In this document: one piece after another, positions 59,047 to 64,000 of the stretch | Position numbering within the stretch: position 1 is the first letter of the stretch | How the letters are laid out: the number at the start of each line of letters is the position of its first letter | Assembly (NCBI GenBank): GCA_032622095.1 | Contig: CP136064.1 | Location: 214,908,205 to 214,972,204 of the forward strand | Direction: 5' to 3' | DNA from: Siphonodentalium dalli | Lineage: Eukaryota > Mollusca > Scaphopoda > Gadilida > Siphonodentaliidae | Length of the DNA stretch: 64,000 nt | Position numbers and translations under genes: made by a program | The notes under the pieces: model-generated | Database searches by the model: none | What the model was told of the DNA's origin: nothing | What the model saw: the letters and a program-made list of their open reading frames with translations, nothing else

Positions 59047-62000
59047 CTATATACGGACATGTCCGGAAAAAAAACTAGAAAAAAAATTAAGAAAAAAAAT
59101 TAATTCCCCCTAAAATTGAAGGCGACTTCGATTTCGCCTTAGAGCGACGACAGGGCGAAGTCAGCGACAATCTCGCCCGAGTCGCCTTGTGAGCTGAGGT
59201 CTGACTTGGCCAATTGAGTTTGTTTGGTATGAATGGTCTGGATTCAGACTTGTTCAAATGGTGAAGGTCAAAAATGAAGTTATTGTACTTTGCACTTTCC
59301 CACCAAAGATTTCATTAAAACTATTCCAGTTGTTGGATTAAATTTACAAATTTAACTTGCTATATGAACACAAGTTGGATAATTAGATTTCTGTATAAAC
59401 ACAGGTTAACACAAAAATAAACACATTATTAAATTAAATTTGTAATCTCATATCAACATTGTTGCTAAACATTTTAGGGAATAGGCAGCCAAATTTATTA
59501 AAATTGGGTCAGATGCTCATATATAGGGATAACTAAGTATTTAACCCCAAAACCTTTGAGGAACATGGTGCTATAGTGGCCTGTCATTTGTAAATACAAA
59601 TGGGTTTCGTAATTTTTTGGGGGGATTTTCGGGTAACAATATTTTTATTTTTTTTTTTTCTTCACAACAAACGAAAATATAAAGCAAATAATTTATTTAT
59701 ATCTATGACTTAATAAAACATATAAAATATTTAAAGTAAAAATTAACAAATAAAATAACATTCAACTGAATGGAATGACATTATGCATTCTGATGAATAA
59801 ATATATCTAATGGAATTAACTGATGAGAATTTTCAGCCCATTTCTTCAATTTCTAGCAACCCAACATGATAGCATTGCTAGCTTGAAAATTTGAGATGCC
59901 AAACTTAGTACTAAACATTAGTGTTATGTAGCACATGATTCATCACCATGCTCTAAGATGCCAGCACATATTATTTATTACCTGGGATTTTACAGTATTA
60001 TGATGTCATTTTCATTGATTATCCACTAAGAAGGATGCAACCTGAGCTGCAACATATATTGTAATGCCCTAAATAATCGACTCCTTAACCACAGCAGAAT
60101 TATGGGTAACTTTTCAGGATTTAGTCGGAAATATGGCTTGTTGCCATTCATCGGAAAGCTCTCACTGAGAGCTTTCCAATGAGTGGCAACAAGCCATATT
60201 TCCGACTAAATCCTGAAAAGTTACCCATAATTCTGAAGTGGTTAAGGAGTCGATTATTTAGGGCATTACTGTATGTGTACAAGCCTTGAAATAGTGTGTG
60301 TCATTTGCAAAATGAGATCCCAAGAGGGTTAATTTAGCTATCCATAAAATAATAGCTAGATTTGTGTGGGACTATTTTGTCCATCTGTACCATAGTATTA
60401 TATCTCATATTGCATTGGTGTGTGAATGACACATTTCACGGAGACAACTGATGCACCACATTAACAGTGAATTCAATTGTTTTATTTTATATGCATGTTT
60501 AGCACACTAACTCGGTGATATTATTGCTAGCCTTCCAAACTTAATACAAACACATGTGTGCAGGTCCATGACATGGGACCTATAGATTACGTTTTAGCCT
60601 CCTGTAACTGGTTGGTGCAGGTCCGTGACATGAGACCTGTAGATTAAGTTTTAGCCTCATGTAACTGGTCGGAGCATGCCGCAGGATATGGAGCGAGGAG
60701 CTTGAGCGTTGCTCTCATATTTTATGCTGCTGTATTTTCTATCATCTCAATTTCTTAACCTGCAAAAGAAAGGAAATAATATTTTCTTAACAAAAATATG
60801 TATCTCCTTATAAGTATCTTGGACACTGAACTATTGGTTATAAATATCCTTCATGCTCCGCATGTAATAGAAGAGTTTAAAAATAATTTGTATGAAATAC
60901 CTACGTTATGTTTATTCAAGCACCGGCAAATGCCTAGAGTTCTCTCTCATTCCCAATCTGATAATGGCCACGTGACCAGACATTTTCTATAATCAGATTG
61001 ATGGGGAAGAAACTGGTCCTTTTTATATCCCCCTTCTGTGTGTTCGATGCGTTTGACCAACGGGGCGAGATGTTGATTCCAACTGGGAGTATGAGTTCAG
61101 TGTCCAAGATACTTATTAGGAGATACATATTTTGGTTAAGAACATATTATATCTCCATCAAAGATATATTGGTTATAATTAGAATTCATGAAAAGGAAGA
61201 GGCCACGACAAATAATCAGACTAGGCCTGTGAAAACCACCAGCTGAAGCTGCAGGACCCAAACGGAAAAGGTTGTCAGCCTGTAACTCACAGACTCGGTA
61301 GAACTGTATAAAGGTGGACTTGATGCAGCAGCTCAGATAACTCAAAGAGCTACTGAACCCCTGATAAACCATGAAGAGGAAACAGCATGTACCTAAATCT
61401 GTGTCTAGGTCTTCCAAAGCAGATGGGGCCATGCAGAATGAGGTCCCCATAGGATGAATTAAATGATGCTAGCCTGTAATGCATTGTAACATCACTAGTT
61501 TTCACCCTCTGGCGACCACATTCTGCAAATGTCCATCAAATTTTCAAACCTGAAACCAGTATCTGGAAAATAACCAATAAACTTATTTGCTTCAGACAAT
61601 GAAAGCCTGGTGTAGACTTCATGAACTTATCTGCACATTGTAAGTAATCTTCATACCTTTTGTAGGAATGTATCACAGGCGTCTGCAATAAACTGTTCAG
61701 ACGTCACATGACCCTGTGTTCGGATTTCAATCTGGAGTGCCTGTAAAGCCATCAAACAATTCACAGTTCATAAAGCTTTCTTTCTTTATTTGTTATTGAG
61801 CTGCAATATAATTAGCGAGCACAATAACTGCTCTGAATTTAAAGATACAGATAGCTTCATGATGGGTACTGCTGTTAAAATATTCGCATCTGTTACAACC
61901 GCCATAAACAGAAAGAATATTAAAATATAAACAGATTTTGTTTTCTTATACATGTACCAAAATAATAAATATCACATAAATAGCATGTCAAGATAGTACG

Positions 62001-64000
62001 CAGTGTTAGTAAACAAAGTTCATGTTATCACGGTGGCTATCACCTGGTTTCGAGCTTGGTGAGTACCAAGCATTAAAAATGTGCAAACGCACAAAACATA
62101 ATATATGAGGAACTGGCACAAAAAATAGCATCTTGACTGTTACGAGCATATGCTTGTTTATTTTTAAAACAAGTTGATACCTTATTTGTTTGGAAATACT
62201 GAGTTGTTTTCTATAACATCCTTACCAAAGTTCCAGTCGGAGGTTTGTGAAATACACGAGTCCATACATCTAGGAGAATCCTTCGACTGACAACTTTGGT
62301 CAGAATGTTAGAGCAAACGACTGTGAGTTTGGGCACAAATGACATATCAGCCTGTTTGAAAAATAGTATAGCATATGCTCGTAGCTGCCAAAATACTATG
62401 TAATATGTCATACCCTAGCTTATTACCTTTTTCCTCGTTTCTGGTCGCCTCGGCCATTTTGAATGCGTGATACTCATCAACTGGAAACCACTTGATTCCC
62501 CACCGTGGTTATGTTACATTACAGTATGCAAAGAGTGTGCAATAAGCAAAATACTCAACACCTGGGATATCCCACTGAGTGAACTTTGGTTAAAACCATA
62601 TTGTTTACAACATACCGTTATAGCGCTTGCTAATATTCGCCACTCAATATTTTGGTGTTGAATGGGTCACTGTGAATCAATCTCCCAAAAAAATCACAAC
62701 GGTGTTGAGTGATCTGCTTATCACACACTCTTTATGTGCTGTATATAAACAAATGCTCGGCTCGAACAGGTGTGTTTTGTGGATAATATCGTATTCATTC
62801 TATCAGGGGCGCCGGAAGCATCCAAGGGCAGGGAGGGCAGAGCCTACAAAAAGGGCACTTTTCCGCAAATAAGGGCATTTTCTCCGCATAAATTCATTGT
62901 GCAAAAATCCCTATTTTAATGGTATTTGTCGGTTTTTATGGCCGTTTTGTGATAAAATTGACAAAATATTAATATTCCTTGTGAAATTGGTGGTATTTGG
63001 ACCAAAAAAGTCACATTTTGCTATAAAAACACGAGATTAAACACACAAAAAGCATTTTCTGTCTTCAGAAAAAGGGCAAGTCCTGCCCCCGCTCGCCCCC
63101 CCCCCCCCCCTTGGTCAAGGGCAGGGGGGTCAGCTGCCCCCTCTGCCCCCCCCCTCTTCTGGCGCCCCTGTATTCTATCATTATACTATACTATAGTGTA
63201 GGCTTTACGATATTTGCATCATTAGGTGACTTTTATTTTTAAATCCTTTAACCCTTCATGATGGGATCTGCGCACTGGTGCAGCATTACAGATCCTGTGC
63301 CAGTGCATTCTCTTATGTATGCGAGGAAGACACTCATTTATAAGAGAATACACTGGCTTAAATGGTCAATGTAAATATTGTTAGGCCAATGTATTCTCTT
63401 ATATATGTGAGGCCCCCTACGGGAGACACGCATATATTAGAGAACGCATTGGCACAGGGTTTTCGCAAAATTTCAGGAAGCGGCAGTCATGAAAGGATTA
63501 AGATTGCAGAAATAGCTTTGCTGAATACATTTGAGGCTTTGGGTTTTGGATATATAAAAGGCCGCTTGGCCACAGTGTCCCCCGAACCGGTGGCTTCATT
63601 TGGAGCGGAGGTTTTGTAGAAGTATACTATGTGGATAAGACACTTGTGCATTGTCTCATTACTGACATGCATACAAATAACCAAATATTAAAAAAACTCT
63701 TAAAGTCAAAATATAACCTCAAATTGGCACAAAATGAAGAAAATTACAAGAAAAATTGAATTTTCTAAGTCGAAAAGCCCATAACTCTGATTCGAGTCAA
63801 ATTCGAACTTGACCTGTATCTTGATATGACTGATCCACATAAAAACGGTATTTGCGATTAAAGGATCCAAACTTGAGATATCATCCGGAAACCGAAAAAG
63901 TGAGAAATTTTCTAAGTAAAACAAGTCAAAAAAGGGCCACAACTCTCGCAAAAATGGGCGGAGCAAACCCATATTCGAACTTGACCTGTACATAGGGCTG
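59047..64000. repeat. 5.13-kb tandem unit, copy 2 (cut by window end)
   Basis: Aligned to copy 1 at offset 5133, then 5132 after a T-run change near 54516/59648, then 5126 after C-run changes near 57956/63086. The only substitution I noticed is C to A at 56591/61723. It runs to the window end about 170 bases short of a full unit. Sub-elements: TA foldback 60060-60271, 57-bp doublet about 60558-60672, TIR element 60784-61142, D fragment 61427-61532, hAT-like MITE 62804-63170, family A 63252-63497. Confidence 0.95.

Noticed and set aside
1-64000. tRNA, rRNA or other classical RNA genes
   Set aside because: I found no cloverleaf with conserved A and B boxes and no rRNA-like stretch; a covariance-model scan would be needed to be sure.

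Overview
The window is AT-rich animal genomic DNA. It carries one recognisable host gene on the plus strand, the auxiliary beta subunit of a voltage-gated calcium channel (CACNB / Cav-beta). Ten coding exons lie between 600 and 31217, and the first coding exon(s) lie upstream of the window. All exon junctions keep frame and together give 558 residues: the N-terminal linker, SH3 domain, HOOK linker, guanylate-kinase-like (GK) domain, and an Arg/Asp/Tyr-rich C-terminal tail. Large repeat-filled introns, the conserved protein and the repeat style suggest a lophotrochozoan, most likely a mollusc. That is inference, not proof.

Exons: 600-716, 6028-6150, 8187-8323 (or 8332), 18560-18645, 20099-20238, 21018-21157, 21893-22005, 25399-25550, 28559-28654, 30645-31217. 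From 31218 to 64000 I recognise no host gene.

Almost everything else is mobile-element debris, mostly short non-autonomous DNA transposons with palindromic structure. Several unrelated terminal-inverted-repeat families share a TTAA target-site duplication, the piggyBac hallmark. One abundant foldback family and one 1.3-kb element use TA, like Tc1/mariner. Two elements have 8-bp duplications and CAG-starting termini, like hAT. There is one 5'-truncated, frameshifted LINE reverse transcriptase (12331-13363). Two copies of a 2.4-2.7 kb dispersed repeat (2345-5096 and 15670-18082) differ by insertions, so each gives an empty-site control for the other.

Region by region: 1-31.2 kb is the CACNB gene with repeat-loaded introns. 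31.2-39 kb is the 3' flank with chained TTAA elements and foldbacks. 39-46.5 kb is nearly featureless apart from one element. 46.5-51.8 kb is a CpG- and GC-richer block of degenerate repeated modules with inverted-repeat elements at its ends. 53914-64000 is a head-to-tail duplication of a 5.13-kb unit that is almost identical between copies (very recent, or an assembly artefact).

The points most worth a second look are: a duplicated 3' splice site at exon 7 whose upstream copy would give a premature stop; tandem 5' splice sites at exon 3; a palindromic core shared by elements with different termini; hairpin elements placed within tens of bases of splice sites and in the 3' flank; and the unexplained 48-51 kb module block.
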